From contig DDYN01000007.1 in assembly GCA_002347965.1 (NCBI GenBank), positions 1 to 19,390 of the forward strand: a DNA stretch of 19,390 nt. The letters run 5' to 3'. The translations under genes and the position numbers were made by a program. Under the pieces are notes generated by a model. That model searched no databases. It was not told the DNA's origin and saw only the letters and a list, made by a program, of their open reading frames with translations. Position 1 is the first letter of the stretch. Each line of letters opens with the position of its first letter. This DNA comes from UBA2233 sp002347965 [NCBI: Nitrospirae bacterium UBA2233]. GTDB taxonomy: Bacteria; UBA2233. This document shows positions 7,889 to 16,857 of the stretch, piece after piece.

Positions 7889-8815
7889 TCAACCCTCCAA
7901 AAAATGGCGAACACGCTCGAGAGCGTCGGGCAGGGGCTCTTTGGCATTCACCCATACGATACCCGGAATTTTATGCCGCAAAAAGGTCATTTGCTTCTTT
8001 GCCAGCCTAAGGTGAGCAAGCACCATAGCCTCGATAAGCCAAACAAGCGTGCGTTCGCCCTGCACGACCGAGAGGGCTTCGGGATAACCGGTCGTAAGAC
8101 AAAAAGGAGGGAACCGATGGAACCCTCGCTCCTTGAGCCTTCTTACCTCTTCGAGGAGCCCTTCCTTCAGCATTCCTTCCGCCCTTGTCCTAAGGCGTCT
8201 CGTCAGCCATTCTTTTTCCGGACGAAGCCCGAGAATAAGGCATGCAGGCTCTTCGGCATCCTGTGGGTTCTGCCCTTTGGAAGCAGCAGCGAACGCCCCG
8301 CCGGAAACCAGTACGGCCTCAAGCGAGCGAACTATCCTGTAGCGGTCGTTGGGATGCACGCTTAAGGCCCTTTCAGCGTTGAGCCGGCGTAACTGTTCGT
8401 AGGCAAACCCCTGGCCAAGCAGGCCGATCTCTGTCTCGAGCCGTCTCCTTAGCGCGGGCTCCGGCGGAGGGTAATGCCGGCGTAGGTCTATACCATCGAG
8501 AAACGCCTTCAAATAAAACCCACTGCCGCCCACAAGCCATGCCGGCCCTCTTTGAGGGAGGGCTTGCAGTGCATCCCTAGCTTGCGCGGCGAACTCGCCG
8601 GCAGAAAACAGACGAGTTGGCTGCAGGACATCGAGCATCCAGTGCCGGACGGCGTTTCGCTGGGTGCGCGAGGGCTTGGCCGTCCCGATGTCCATCTCGA
8701 GGAAGACCTGCCTGGAATCGCAACTGATAACCTCGCCACCAACCCGTAGCGCGAGCTCGATGCCGAGCGCGGTCTTTCCGGACCCCGTCGGGCCGACAAC
8801 CGCGACCCTCTTCAA
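7889..8815 (-). CDS. miaA: tRNA dimethylallyltransferase
   Basis: Adds a dimethylallyl group to A37 of tRNAs reading UNN codons. The 308-residue protein has a P-loop GPTGSGKT (8-15), DSRQVF (33-38), MDIGTAKP (41-48), and VGGSGFYLKA (95-104), which is the expected MiaA series. The usual DSxQVY has Phe in place of Tyr here, a small change. Length matches E. coli (316). The start is a TTG (8813-8815) overlapping the pgi stop as TTGA; no ATG is available near the conserved N-terminus, so an alternative start codon is very likely. Genes on either side are pgi and accA, both overlapping or adjacent, so it is part of the same transcript. Confidence 0.95.
   Translation of the reverse strand: MKRVAVVGPTGSGKTALGIELALRVGGEVISCDSRQVFLEMDIGTAKPSRTQRNAVRHWMLDVLQPTRLFSAGEFAAQARDALQALPQRGPAWLVGGSGFYLKAFLDGIDLRRHYPPPEPALRRRLETEIGLLGQGFAYEQLRRLNAERALSVHPNDRYRIVRSLEAVLVSGGAFAAASKGQNPQDAEEPACLILGLRPEKEWLTRRLRTRAEGMLKEGLLEEVRRLKERGFHRFPPFCLTTGYPEALSVVQGERTLVWLIEAMVLAHLRLAKKQMTFLRHKIPGIVWVNAKEPLPDALERVRHFLEG
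7893..7898 (-). promoter_or_regulatory. Shine-Dalgarno site that sets the accA start
   Basis: GGAGGG on the minus strand, inside the last codons of miaA and six bases from the GTG at 7886. It fixes the GTG as the accA start over the longer reading and implies coupling with miaA termination. Confidence 0.8.
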
Positions 8816-10188
8816 ACCTCGATGCTCTTTGTCTTGTGCTTGCCAAGAAGCTCTTCGATACGCGCCTGCTCCGCTTCAAGCCCAGACCCGCCAAGAAGCG
8901 CCCTGCAGAGCTTCTTGGAGCGCTCTACGGCAGGCTGATCGAAGGGGTTTACCCCAAGCAAGGTGCCCATGTAGATGACCGTCGCCTCCATCGTCCAGAA
9001 GAATACCCCCAGGTCTTCCAGGGTTGACTCCCCCAAACCCATCCAGCTCGCTGGCTTTCCTTTGGAAGCGAGCGAAAGATAGCTCGATTGCCAAAGCGCC
9101 TCCCATGCATCCTGAAGCCGCTTTCCTTCAAGGAAAGAAAAAGAAGAGAACTCCTCCGGCACCCGCTGCAACGCCTCTCCCCTCGGGCACCGCGGCAACA
9201 GGCTAAAAAACGTAAAGATTTTGTCGTCCGGTCCATCCTCAAGCAGCTGAAGGATGGAGTGCTGATCGGATGGCCCCTTAACGGCCAGTGGCGTGACGCC
9301 CAACCCCTCTTTGCCCAAAGATTCGGAGACAAGCTGCCTCAACCAAAACATCGGGCCTTCGAGGGCGTCGCCATAGGCAAACATCACCCATATGGACTTG
9401 CTCAAACGGCTCAACCCATGGTAAACCCCGGAACCCAAAAGGAACGGGACGTGGGATTCCGCCGAAAGGCTCAGGACGGCCTTCCTGGCGTTGATGGCGC
9501 CTTCGAACAGCGGGGCCGCATCCAGGCCGAGCAACCCCAAGAACACGACGGCCATGTGCGACCCGAGGATAGAAAAGCGACCTCCGATCTCGCCGGGGAT
9601 GGCAAACGTCCTCGCCCCTATGCCCCTTGCGAAGGAAAGGAGCGCGGAAGATTCGGGGTCTGTAACAAACAAGAAATGGTCCTTTATGTAGGCATCCCCG
9701 TGCGCTTGCCGAAGCGGGTCGAGGAAAGAGAGAAGCCCGAGCAGCGTCTCGAGCGTCGTTCCAGATTTGCTGATGACGACAAACCGGGTACGCTCGAGGT
9801 TTGCCTCCTGAAGGACGCCTGAAATGTCGTCTTCGGTCGGCATCTCCACTATTCGTACGCGTTTATTAACGGCTGGCACCAGCCCACCGTGCCCGTAGGG
9901 AAGGTGGCCGAACAAAAAACTGTGAATGGCCGCGAGCCCCAAAGAAGACCCTCCGATCCCGACAATCACCACCTCTTCGGTTTCGCATGCCAGGCCTTTG
10001 AGCGCTTCTTGGATGGCAAGGACATCTTGGAGCATTTTCTCCGGCATGTCTAGTTGAGGGTATTCATTGCCCCTAAGGCTTGCCAGAAAGCTCTCGTAGC
10101 GGGCGCCGCAGGAATCCAGGAGGGTCTTGGAAGCCTCTTGTTCTTTTTCGACGCCGAGCAAAAAAGGGTAGGAAAACCGAACTCCCAT
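8812..10188 (-). CDS. pgi: Glucose-6-phosphate isomerase
   Basis: Interconverts glucose-6-phosphate and fructose-6-phosphate. The 458-residue protein has VIVGIGGSSLG (74-84), SKSGTTLET (140-148), GEIGGRFSILG (199-209), QLVSESLGKEG (285-295), GPSDQH with H310, and GVNPFDQPAVERSKK (412-426) with the catalytic Lys near 425. It belongs to the shorter bacterial isomerases of about 450 residues (as in Bacillus), not the 549-residue E. coli type. The ATG at 10186-10188 is six bases after AAGGGG (10195-10200). It is the first gene after a 182-bp gap with a promoter-like site, so it probably opens the pgi-to-rpsA operon. The stop overlaps the TTG of miaA. Confidence 0.96.
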   Translation of the reverse strand: MGVRFSYPFLLGVEKEQEASKTLLDSCGARYESFLASLRGNEYPQLDMPEKMLQDVLAIQEALKGLACETEEVVIVGIGGSSLGLAAIHSFLFGHLPYGHGGLVPAVNKRVRIVEMPTEDDISGVLQEANLERTRFVVISKSGTTLETLLGLLSFLDPLRQAHGDAYIKDHFLFVTDPESSALLSFARGIGARTFAIPGEIGGRFSILGSHMAVVFLGLLGLDAAPLFEGAINARKAVLSLSAESHVPFLLGSGVYHGLSRLSKSIWVMFAYGDALEGPMFWLRQLVSESLGKEGLGVTPLAVKGPSDQHSILQLLEDGPDDKIFTFFSLLPRCPRGEALQRVPEEFSSFSFLEGKRLQDAWEALWQSSYLSLASKGKPASWMGLGESTLEDLGVFFWTMEATVIYMGTLLGVNPFDQPAVERSKKLCRALLGGSGLEAEQARIEELLGKHKTKSIEV

Positions 10189-10319
10189 CCTTTACCCCTT
10201 GTTGGAATGTTTCGCCGAACCGTCACACCTCCAGCGGCAAGTCCGCAATCAAAAAAGGAAGGGCTCGGCAAGACGTGAATACCTTCGCGCCGCAGCTTGC
10301 GTCGGCTGCCCCATGGTCT

Positions 10320-10348
10320 ATTATACCCTCCGCCTTCTTTTAGGCTAA
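10320..10348 (-). promoter_or_regulatory. Promoter-like site upstream of pgi
   Basis: A perfect minus-strand TATAAT (10320-10325), with TTAGCC (10343-10348) 17 bases upstream as a weak -35 (three of six matches). It lies in the only sizeable gap between lptD and pgi. Transcription would begin near 10313, leaving a leader of roughly 125 bases before the pgi ATG. No terminator for the lptD side is visible in the gap, so read-through from the first block is also possible. Confidence 0.6.
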
Positions 10349-10370
10349 TGGGCCTGAAGAATCCCTGCCC

Positions 10371-12602
10371 CTACCGTCTAAGCTGACGAGGAAGGGGGTG
10401 TCTCGGCGATGCCGAGGCGTCTTGAGGGGGCATCTGATAACGCTCCCTCCCCCAGTAGCGGTTCCAATAATCTACCTCCCTGTCCATCAGCCTTGTAAGG
10501 TATGGACGAGACCCAAAAAAGCCCAAACCTTTCAAGTTGAACAAGACCGCGAACTCCTGCTCGTCGGGGTTGACGCGCTGCTCGTAGGTAAACAGAATGT
10601 CAAAACAATCGCAAGGAGAGTTGTACTCGATCCCGTAGACGGACTCTAAGTTCTTCGATTCTCCGATCAAATAGCGGTTACCGATGTAGGCGGCAAACAT
10701 GCTGGAAAGCCGGAACTCCATAAGCGTCTGAATGCCGTTGATGTTGTAGATGTCTTCCGTGTTGTACCTGTAGGCAAGCTCGAAGGAGTCCCCCCTCGGA
10801 GAGTCGTACCGAAGAAAGGCCCCGAACACGTTCGCCTTTCCTTCCTCTGGGTTGACCTCGAAGCTCGTGTCGAAGAACAGCCTTTCTTTCGGCAAAAATT
10901 CAAACGTGTTCTTAATGTTCGAGAAGTGCCGCGTTCGGTTGGACACGTAGTATGGCTCGCGAAAGTTGCCCTGAAGGTCGTACGTTTGGTCGATACGATA
11001 CCTAAAAAACTCCCTTACCGACCCTTCCACGGTCTTGGCGTAAAAGCGGTTGTTCAGGCTGTAAGTGAACGCGTCTTGGCGAAGGATGTCGTCTTCGGCC
11101 GTGTAGTATGGCAACCGTGCCTGGTCGGCGTTCGGCGTGTGCTTAAAATCAAGCCCTGGCTCGAGGATATGGCGCAGCTTCATGACGTTGAAGAACGACA
11201 CGCCGTAATCCTTGAGAAACTCGCTCGAGGACCTGAACCCTAGAGAGTAGAGCTCTCTCGATTCGACATCTCCCGTCGTGTCGTAGAGGGTTTCCCTCAA
11301 GCCCGCGTAAGGTTCGAACGCAAACAACGAAAAAGGAATCGTTGGATACCGAAGGGTCGGTGAAAGGTCGTAGCGCGCCCCCCGTTGGCCTTGCTGGCTG
11401 AAGAAGTAATCCATGCTCGTGTCGAAATCGAGCGTGAAGGGAGTACCAAGGACGCCCGGCTTGTAGCTTGCAATCGCCAAATGTGGGAGCTGTTTGAGCG
11501 TGTACGGGTCTTCGTACCGAAGGTCCTGAAAATACCGGAATTCGCCCATAAAGAGCGAATCTTCTGTGTTGTAAGCCGCACCTACCTTTGTTTTAAAGTA
11601 TGGCAGCGTACGGACATCGGAATCGCCGGACAAGTCCCTCACCATAGTGCGGTCGTTGGTGTAGTGGATGTCGGCCCGCATGTAGGCGTCGTCCGAGAAG
11701 TCCTGGTGGTGGAGCATGTCAACACGGAACCGCCCCTTTTTAGAATCGTACCGCTCCCTGCGCTCCTGGCCGAAGGACGTGTCGCTGAACCCCGTGGCGT
11801 TGATCCAGCCGTAGTTCCTGTCCGAAAAGATATACCGGTACTCGACATCCCCGCCAACGCCCCGCCTCCCTCTGTAGTCGATCGCGAACGTGGCGTCCAT
11901 GTTCCTGGCAATCTCAAGGTAGAACGGTAGGTTAAACTTAAACCCGTCCCTGTCCGAATAGGCCATTCTCGGCATCAAGAACCCCGTCTGCCGATCTTTC
12001 TTTATCGGGGCGATGAACCTGGGCAGGTAGGCGGCCGTGTGCTCAAAGAGTACAACCTTCGCCCCTTTGCCCTTGCTCATCCCGTGGAAGTTGACCTCCA
12101 TCTCCTTGACCTTGAGCGCCCAGGGCCTTGGCTGGGCGCACAAACAGCTCGTCATTTCGCCGTCTTCGATCAGAAAACGCATCCCCGGCCTCTTGATAAG
12201 CCTTTTTCCTCGGATAAAGTACCCCTCGTTTTTGAGCTCGATCGAGCCTTCCTCGAGCTCGAACGTGTCGCGCGGTAGGTCCATCGAGAGTGCCCGGCCG
12301 AGGATCAACCCGTAAGGCGCCCTGAGGGCCACGCCGCCCGAGGCTTCGAGCCTGAGCGTCGCGATATGGAGCGTCAATTCGTCCGCCCTTATAAGGAAAT
12401 CCCCGTAGCGGACGAGCACATGGCCCGTAAGGACGAGCGTTCGGGTTGTATGAACATAATCCGTCCTGTCGGCTTGAATGCCCAAAGGAAGGCGGGAAAG
12501 CTCTTGATCGAGGCCGGGGACGCTTTGCGTCTCCGCCCCTTTCGCGGGGAGGACAAACCCACAAAGGAGTGCTAAACCGACCAAAAAGACGCTCGGCCTC
12601 AT
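10371..12602 (-). CDS. lptD: LPS-assembly outer-membrane protein LptD
   Basis: Forms the outer-membrane barrel that, with the lipoprotein LptE, places LPS in the outer leaflet. The 743-residue protein starts with a signal peptide (about 1-23), then an OstA/LptA-like jellyroll (about 42-150, with repeats such as LVLTGHVLVRYGDFLIRADE around 56-75), then a long beta-barrel domain (about 200-710) rich in alternating aromatic strands. The segment TGFLMPRMAYSDRDGFKF (206-223) is a typical LptD barrel entry. Mature cysteines are only four, in two CxC pairs (C153/C155 and C664/C666). The ATG (12600-12602) overlaps the folC stop as ATGA. E. coli LptD is 784 residues, so the length is normal. lptE is not seen nearby. 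A cell surface with LPS is inferred from this gene. Confidence 0.95.
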   Translation of the reverse strand: MRPSVFLVGLALLCGFVLPAKGAETQSVPGLDQELSRLPLGIQADRTDYVHTTRTLVLTGHVLVRYGDFLIRADELTLHIATLRLEASGGVALRAPYGLILGRALSMDLPRDTFELEEGSIELKNEGYFIRGKRLIKRPGMRFLIEDGEMTSCLCAQPRPWALKVKEMEVNFHGMSKGKGAKVVLFEHTAAYLPRFIAPIKKDRQTGFLMPRMAYSDRDGFKFNLPFYLEIARNMDATFAIDYRGRRGVGGDVEYRYIFSDRNYGWINATGFSDTSFGQERRERYDSKKGRFRVDMLHHQDFSDDAYMRADIHYTNDRTMVRDLSGDSDVRTLPYFKTKVGAAYNTEDSLFMGEFRYFQDLRYEDPYTLKQLPHLAIASYKPGVLGTPFTLDFDTSMDYFFSQQGQRGARYDLSPTLRYPTIPFSLFAFEPYAGLRETLYDTTGDVESRELYSLGFRSSSEFLKDYGVSFFNVMKLRHILEPGLDFKHTPNADQARLPYYTAEDDILRQDAFTYSLNNRFYAKTVEGSVREFFRYRIDQTYDLQGNFREPYYVSNRTRHFSNIKNTFEFLPKERLFFDTSFEVNPEEGKANVFGAFLRYDSPRGDSFELAYRYNTEDIYNINGIQTLMEFRLSSMFAAYIGNRYLIGESKNLESVYGIEYNSPCDCFDILFTYEQRVNPDEQEFAVLFNLKGLGFFGSRPYLTRLMDREVDYWNRYWGRERYQMPPQDASASPRHPLPRQLRR

Positions 12603-13930
12603 GGTTCCCCTTTTCCTAGCGCCTTAAGCACCTCCCCGGCAAAGTAAAGCGACCCCGTAAGGAGTATCGGTTGTTGACCGTGGAAGAGCTCGAACGCGTC
12701 GTAGATTGTTGGAGCAACCATAAAGGGCATGCCCAGCGCACGGGCCTCCCTTGCGATCTCCTGGGCAGGCAAAAGCCGGTCGTGGCCCACCTCGGGAAAC
12801 ACGAACGCAGGATTCAGCCGATAAAGGCATTTTAGCATCGCAGAGACGTCCTTGCCTTTGCTCATCCCGACGATGCAGGCCGGATGCGAGCCTTCGAGCC
12901 TTGGACCCAAGAAAGACACGAGCGCGATCGCCCCGTGGACGTTGTGCGCCCCGTCTAGGAGAATAAGCGGGGCTTGCCCGAGCAGCTGCATCCTGGCAGG
13001 TAAAAAGGCCGATTTCAGCGCCCCGACCGCCTCTGGCATCCGGACTCCGAGCCCGCGTTCGTTTGCCAGGTGCTCAAGCACGGCCAAAGCGAGGCTTGCA
13101 TTGGCCGCCTGATGCTCGCCAAGCATGTCAAGCACAATTTCCGCCTTTAAATAGCGCCCTTCGAACACAAACCGCGTGGAGAAAAGCGAGGCCTCAAGAA
13201 GACGGTAGCGGACCTGCCTCCCCAAAAAAACTACGCGGACCCCACGAGCCTCTGCAAACCCCTCCAGTCGCGACTGGAGTCCACGCTGAGCAAGATGGGC
13301 AAACAAAGGGGCCTCTGGCCTGGCAATTCCAGCCTTTTCCAGGAGGATTTGGTCGAGGCTATCGCCTAGAAAGGCTGTATGGTCTTTCCCGATGCTCGTG
13401 ATGACGGTGGCAATCCTGCGCTTTGCCAAGTTGGTCGCATCGAGCCTGCCCCCCATGCCTACCTCGAGCACGCCCACATCCACGCCGCTTTCTTGGAACG
13501 CGACGAACATGAGGGCACTGAGCCACTCGAAGAACGTGAGAGGCAGCTGAAGTTCTAGGACAGTACGGAGAATTCTATAAAAGGCGGCATCGAGCCGTTC
13601 TTCTGGGAGGGGTCGGCCCTGAATCAGGATTCTCTCCGAAGGGTTAAGCAAGTGAGGCGACGTAAAAAGCCCTGTTTTGAGGCCGGAGGCGATCAGCCCC
13701 GCAGAAAGGAACGTCGAGGTGGATCCTTTCCCGTTTGTACCGGCGACAAGAATAGAAGGGAAGCCCGCATGCGGGTCTCCCAGCGCATGCAATACGGCCT
13801 CAAGACGGCCCAAAGAGGGCCTCATGGAAACGAGTTCGAGCGGATGGAGCGAAAATAGCTCTAGCGGGCTACTAGGGCAAGGAAAGCCTATTGCAGCGCC
13901 CACATAAGAGCCCTCAGACGGCCTTCCCAC
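12599..13930 (-). CDS. folC: Dihydrofolate/folylpolyglutamate synthase
   Basis: ATP-dependent ligase adding glutamate to dihydropteroate and/or folates. It is a Mur-ligase-type fold with P-loop AGTNGKGS (about 63-70 from the chosen start), TSPHLLNPSERI, LEVGMGGRLDATN, GKDHTAFLG followed by EKAGIARP, and DGAHN in the C-terminal domain. The frame is open to 13951 (TTG). The GTG at 13928-13930 follows AAGGAAGG by six bases and is preferred; a GTG at 13901-13903 after GAGGG is the other option. The protein would be 443 or 434 residues, near the family norm of about 420-430. Position after accD is a widespread arrangement. The stop overlaps the lptD start. Whether it has both activities or only one is not visible. 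Confidence 0.94.
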   Translation of the reverse strand: MGRPSEGSYVGAAIGFPCPSSPLELFSLHPLELVSMRPSLGRLEAVLHALGDPHAGFPSILVAGTNGKGSTSTFLSAGLIASGLKTGLFTSPHLLNPSERILIQGRPLPEERLDAAFYRILRTVLELQLPLTFFEWLSALMFVAFQESGVDVGVLEVGMGGRLDATNLAKRRIATVITSIGKDHTAFLGDSLDQILLEKAGIARPEAPLFAHLAQRGLQSRLEGFAEARGVRVVFLGRQVRYRLLEASLFSTRFVFEGRYLKAEIVLDMLGEHQAANASLALAVLEHLANERGLGVRMPEAVGALKSAFLPARMQLLGQAPLILLDGAHNVHGAIALVSFLGPRLEGSHPACIVGMSKGKDVSAMLKCLYRLNPAFVFPEVGHDRLLPAQEIAREARALGMPFMVAPTIYDAFELFHGQQPILLTGSLYFAGEVLKALGKGEP

Positions 13931-13963
13931 AGAACGCCTTCCTTTGGGCAACCCGAGGCAAGC

Positions 13964-14857
13964 CTAGGTACCCCCGTTTCCTGCAACAGACGCTCCCTCC
14001 TTGGGTCGTTTGGCCCATTTCTTCATGCAGGCCTCCTTGGCCGGCGGCCAGAGGTGATACAAGAACGTGGCAACCTTTTTCTTTAACTCCGCCCTCGGAA
14101 CAACGCCGTCTATCATCCCCTTGGCAAGCAAGAACTCGGCCCTCTGGAACCCCTCGGGGAGCCTTTGCTTGACGGTTTCCTCGATCACCCTAGGACCTGC
14201 AAACCCGATCAACGCCCCGGGTTCGGCCAAAATAACGTCGCCCAGAAAAGCGAAACTTGCCGCAACCCCTCCTGTCGTAGGATCTGTCAGGATGCTTAAA
14301 AACGGAACTCCCTCTTTCGAGAGCAGAAGACGCCCGGAGATCGTCCTTGCCATCTGCATGAGAGAAATCGCCCCTTCGTGCATTCTAGCCCCGCCCGAAG
14401 CGCTGACGGTGACGAGAGGAATGCGCTCTTCTTTGGCTCTCAGCATGGCCTTAAGGATCTTTTCCCCGACGACGGCCCCCATGCTTCCGCCAAGAAACCC
14501 GAACTCGAACACGGCGAGGCTCACGCGAACGCCACTTAGGAGCCCTACCCCCGAAACGAGCGCTTCGGCATGGCCCGTTTTCTTCCTCGATTCCTTAAGC
14601 CTAGCCCTGTAAGACTTGCTGTCCTTGAACCGTAGCGGATCCCTGGAAAGGATGGCAACGTCCATCTCTTGAAACGTTCCAGGGTCTATGAGCTGCTCGA
14701 TCCGCTCTTTTGCGCTCATCCGAAAGTGGTACGAGCAAGCAGGGCATACCTTTAGGTTGCGCCCCAAGTCCTTCTTAAACCCGACCTCACCGCACCCGGG
14801 GCACTTGACCCACAGGTTCTCTTCGGGCTTCTCGCGCCTGGCCATCAAGAACGCCAT
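13964..14857 (-). CDS. accD: Acetyl-CoA carboxylase carboxyltransferase, beta subunit
   Basis: Partner of AccA in the carboxyltransferase half of acetyl-CoA carboxylase. The 297-residue protein opens with a four-cysteine zinc ribbon (C19, C22, C38, C41), then the crotonase-like domain with VSASGGARMHEG, LTDPTTGGVAASFA and PGALIGFAGPRVIEETV, all diagnostic of AccD. Length fits (304 in E. coli). The ATG at 14855-14857 lies seven bases after AGGGAG (14865-14870) and overlaps the trpA stop by 13 bp; a second ATG at 14843-14845 shares one base with that stop (TGATG) and would be four residues shorter. The order trpB-trpA-accD-folC is common in proteobacteria and links it to the tryptophan transcript here. 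Confidence 0.97.
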   Translation of the reverse strand: MAFLMARREKPEENLWVKCPGCGEVGFKKDLGRNLKVCPACSYHFRMSAKERIEQLIDPGTFQEMDVAILSRDPLRFKDSKSYRARLKESRKKTGHAEALVSGVGLLSGVRVSLAVFEFGFLGGSMGAVVGEKILKAMLRAKEERIPLVTVSASGGARMHEGAISLMQMARTISGRLLLSKEGVPFLSILTDPTTGGVAASFAFLGDVILAEPGALIGFAGPRVIEETVKQRLPEGFQRAEFLLAKGMIDGVVPRAELKKKVATFLYHLWPPAKEACMKKWAKRPKEGASVAGNGGT

Positions 14858-15672
14858 AGCAAGGCTCCCTTAACAAGGCTTTCCTTGAGCGCTTCGGCCT
14901 TCTTTTGGGCAAGCTGAATCGCTCGTTTTGGGCCACCCTCTGCAATCCCGTCCTCGAGCGCGCGGATCAGCGCGGAGCCCACGATGACCCCGTCTGCAAC
15001 CTTGCCGATCTGGAAAGCGTCTTCCGGCGTCTGGATGCCAAACCCGACTGCCACAGGAAGGTTAAGCGTAGCCCTTGCCCTCTCGATCGTCAAGGAGAGG
15101 GGAGAAATCCGGCCAACCGTTCCCCCTGTCGGGGCGTAGGTCGAGGTGATATAAAGAAACCCTCCGACGAACGGGGCGATCTCTTGGAGTCTTTCTGAGC
15201 TCACGTCGTTCGGAACAACCTGGATCGGGTCGATGCGCTCAGACTTGATCGCCCTGTACCATCGGGCGCCCTCCTCGACCGGGAGGTCGACCACCAAGAT
15301 GCCCGCAGCCTGAAGCTCTTTAAGGCGCATGGTGAGCACATCCAGCCCCATCCGGTAAAACGGGTTGAAGTACCCGAACAAAACCACAGGCAGCCCTTCA
15401 TTGCGCTCCTTGAGCATCTCGATTGCCTTAAGCGTCCGTTTTAGCCCAAAATTTCCAGACAGGGCGCCTTGCATGGCCCTCTGAATCACTTCCCCGTCGG
15501 CCATCGGGTCAGAAAACGGAACGCCTACTTCCAGAATGTCTACGCCCGCTTCATGAAGAGCCAAGGCGAGCTCGACGAAGAACTGCTCGTCTGGAACAGG
15601 ATATCCAGCCGTCACATACCCGATGAGCGCTTTACCCTGAGAAGCGAAGACATCTTTTATTTTGCTACCCAT
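14845..15672 (-). CDS. trpA: Tryptophan synthase alpha subunit
   Basis: Cleaves indole-3-glycerol phosphate to indole, which passes to TrpB. The 275-residue TIM barrel has [10 protein letters not shown] (16-25), [16 protein letters not shown] (45-60) with E48 and D59 matching the E. coli catalytic E49 and D60, then [10 protein letters not shown] and [11 protein letters not shown] with the phosphate-binding region VIVGSALIR. The ATG at 15670-15672 overlaps trpB by 8 bp and is five bases after GAGAGGGG (15678-15685). The frame is open to a GTG at 15720, but the added residues overlap trpB and do not resemble TrpA. Length is near that of E. coli (268). The C-terminus overlaps accD. Confidence 0.96.
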   Translation of the reverse strand: MGSKIKDVFASQGKALIGYVTAGYPVPDEQFFVELALALHEAGVDILEVGVPFSDPMADGEVIQRAMQGALSGNFGLKRTLKAIEMLKERNEGLPVVLFGYFNPFYRMGLDVLTMRLKELQAAGILVVDLPVEEGARWYRAIKSERIDPIQVVPNDVSSERLQEIAPFVGGFLYITSTYAPTGGTVGRISPLSLTIERARATLNLPVAVGFGIQTPEDAFQIGKVADGVIVGSALIRALEDGIAEGGPKRAIQLAQKKAEALKESLVKGALLWRS

Positions 15673-16855
15673 GGCGGCCCCTCTCGAACGACCCGACGAG
15701 ATCCAAGTCTTTGTCTCCACGCCCAGAGAGGTTTACCGCGATCAACGTGTCCCTGGAAAACGCCCTGGCATTGGTGATGAGCCAGCCGAGCGCATGAGAG
15801 CTCTCGAGCGCCGGAAGAATCCCCTCGGTACTCGCGAGCAACCGAAAGCCCCTGAGCGCCTCCTCGTCGCTCGCCGTCACGAACCTGGCCCGGCCGGTGG
15901 ATTTTAGGGAGGAAAGCTCGGGCCCCACGCCAGGGTAGTCTAACCCCGCCGAAACGCTGTGCACGGGTGCGATCTGCCCTTCGTCCGTTTGTAAAACGTA
16001 TGACATGGCCCCGTGCAACACCCCTACCGTTCCGCGTGTCAGGCTGGCCGCATGTTCGCCCATGCCTTCCCCCTTGCCGCCCGCCTCGACCCCGACAAGC
16101 GCCACGCCAGCCTCGTCCAAAAACGGGAAGAACGCCCCCATCGCGTTCGACCCACCGCCGACACAGGCGATGAGAACGTCCGGAAGCCTGCCAAAGCGCT
16201 CCTTCATCTGGGCTTTGAGCTCGTTACCGATGACGACCTGGAAATCTCGAACAATCATGGGGTAAGGGTGCGGCCCTGCTACCGTACCGAAGAGATAATG
16301 CGTGGTCTTCAAATGGCTCACCCAGTAGCGCATGGCCTCGTTAATGGCGTCTTTAAGCGTTCCCTGTCCTTTGGCGACGGGGATCACCTCCGCCCCTAAA
16401 AGCTCCATACGCTGGACGTTCGGGGCCTGTCTTTTTAGGTCCTCCGTACCCATAAAAATCTTGCAGGAGTCGAACCCCAATGATGCGGCCACCGTGGCCG
16501 TCGCAACCCCGTGCTGGCCGGCCCCTGTTTCGGCAATCAGCTCGCTCTTGCCGAGCATCTTGGCCATGAGGGCCTGGCCCAGCGCGTTGTTGATCTTGTG
16601 AGCACCCGTATGACAAAGGTCCTCGCGCTTCAAAACCAGCGTTGCTTCAAGCCCGATCGCCTTGGCTAAGCGTTTGGCCTGCAAAATAGGCGTAGGCCTT
16701 CCGGCAAAATCGCGCAGCACCTCCGCAAGGGCCTTCTGAAAGGATGGGTCCTTGCGGATAGAATTGTAGGCCAGCTCCAACTCTTTGAGCGCCCCAAGGA
16801 GCAGCTCGGAGACAAACCTGCCTCCGTACTCCCCGAAATAGCCCGCCTTACTCAC
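15665..16855 (-). CDS. trpB: Tryptophan synthase beta subunit
   Basis: PLP enzyme that condenses indole with serine to tryptophan. The 396-residue protein begins with [11 protein letters not shown], has the PLP lysine in HTGAHKINN at K87 (same number as in E. coli), the catalytic Glu in AETGAGQHG (E109), and the phosphate-binding GGGSNAMG. C-terminal [11 protein letters not shown] is the usual TrpB segment. This is the ordinary TrpB1 type that pairs with TrpA, not the longer TrpB2. The start is a GTG (16853-16855) two bases after the trpC stop. In many operons trpF separates trpC and trpB; here nothing does. Length is the same as the family norm (397 in E. coli). Confidence 0.97.
   Translation of the reverse strand: MSKAGYFGEYGGRFVSELLLGALKELELAYNSIRKDPSFQKALAEVLRDFAGRPTPILQAKRLAKAIGLEATLVLKREDLCHTGAHKINNALGQALMAKMLGKSELIAETGAGQHGVATATVAASLGFDSCKIFMGTEDLKRQAPNVQRMELLGAEVIPVAKGQGTLKDAINEAMRYWVSHLKTTHYLFGTVAGPHPYPMIVRDFQVVIGNELKAQMKERFGRLPDVLIACVGGGSNAMGAFFPFLDEAGVALVGVEAGGKGEGMGEHAASLTRGTVGVLHGAMSYVLQTDEGQIAPVHSVSAGLDYPGVGPELSSLKSTGRARFVTASDEEALRGFRLLASTEGILPALESSHALGWLITNARAFSRDTLIAVNLSGRGDKDLDLVGSFERGRHG
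15678..15685 (-). promoter_or_regulatory. Shine-Dalgarno site that sets the trpA start
   Basis: GAGAGGGG on the minus strand, within the end of trpB and five bases from the ATG at 15672. It supports the shorter trpA start over the GTG at 15720. Confidence 0.75.
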
Positions 16856-16857
16856 CC

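Noticed and set aside
5693-9822. Long plus-strand open frames, such as 5693-6616, 6396-7298 and 9088-9822
   Set aside because: They lie opposite well-recognised minus-strand genes (pheA/tyrA, accA, pgi), have low-complexity Arg/Pro/Ser-rich translations, and resemble no family. GC-rich coding sequence often leaves its other frames open.
10343-10370. Possible terminator right after lptD
   Set aside because: Only four-base stems (AGGC/GCCT or GGGC/GCCC) without a following T-run can be formed, too weak to call.
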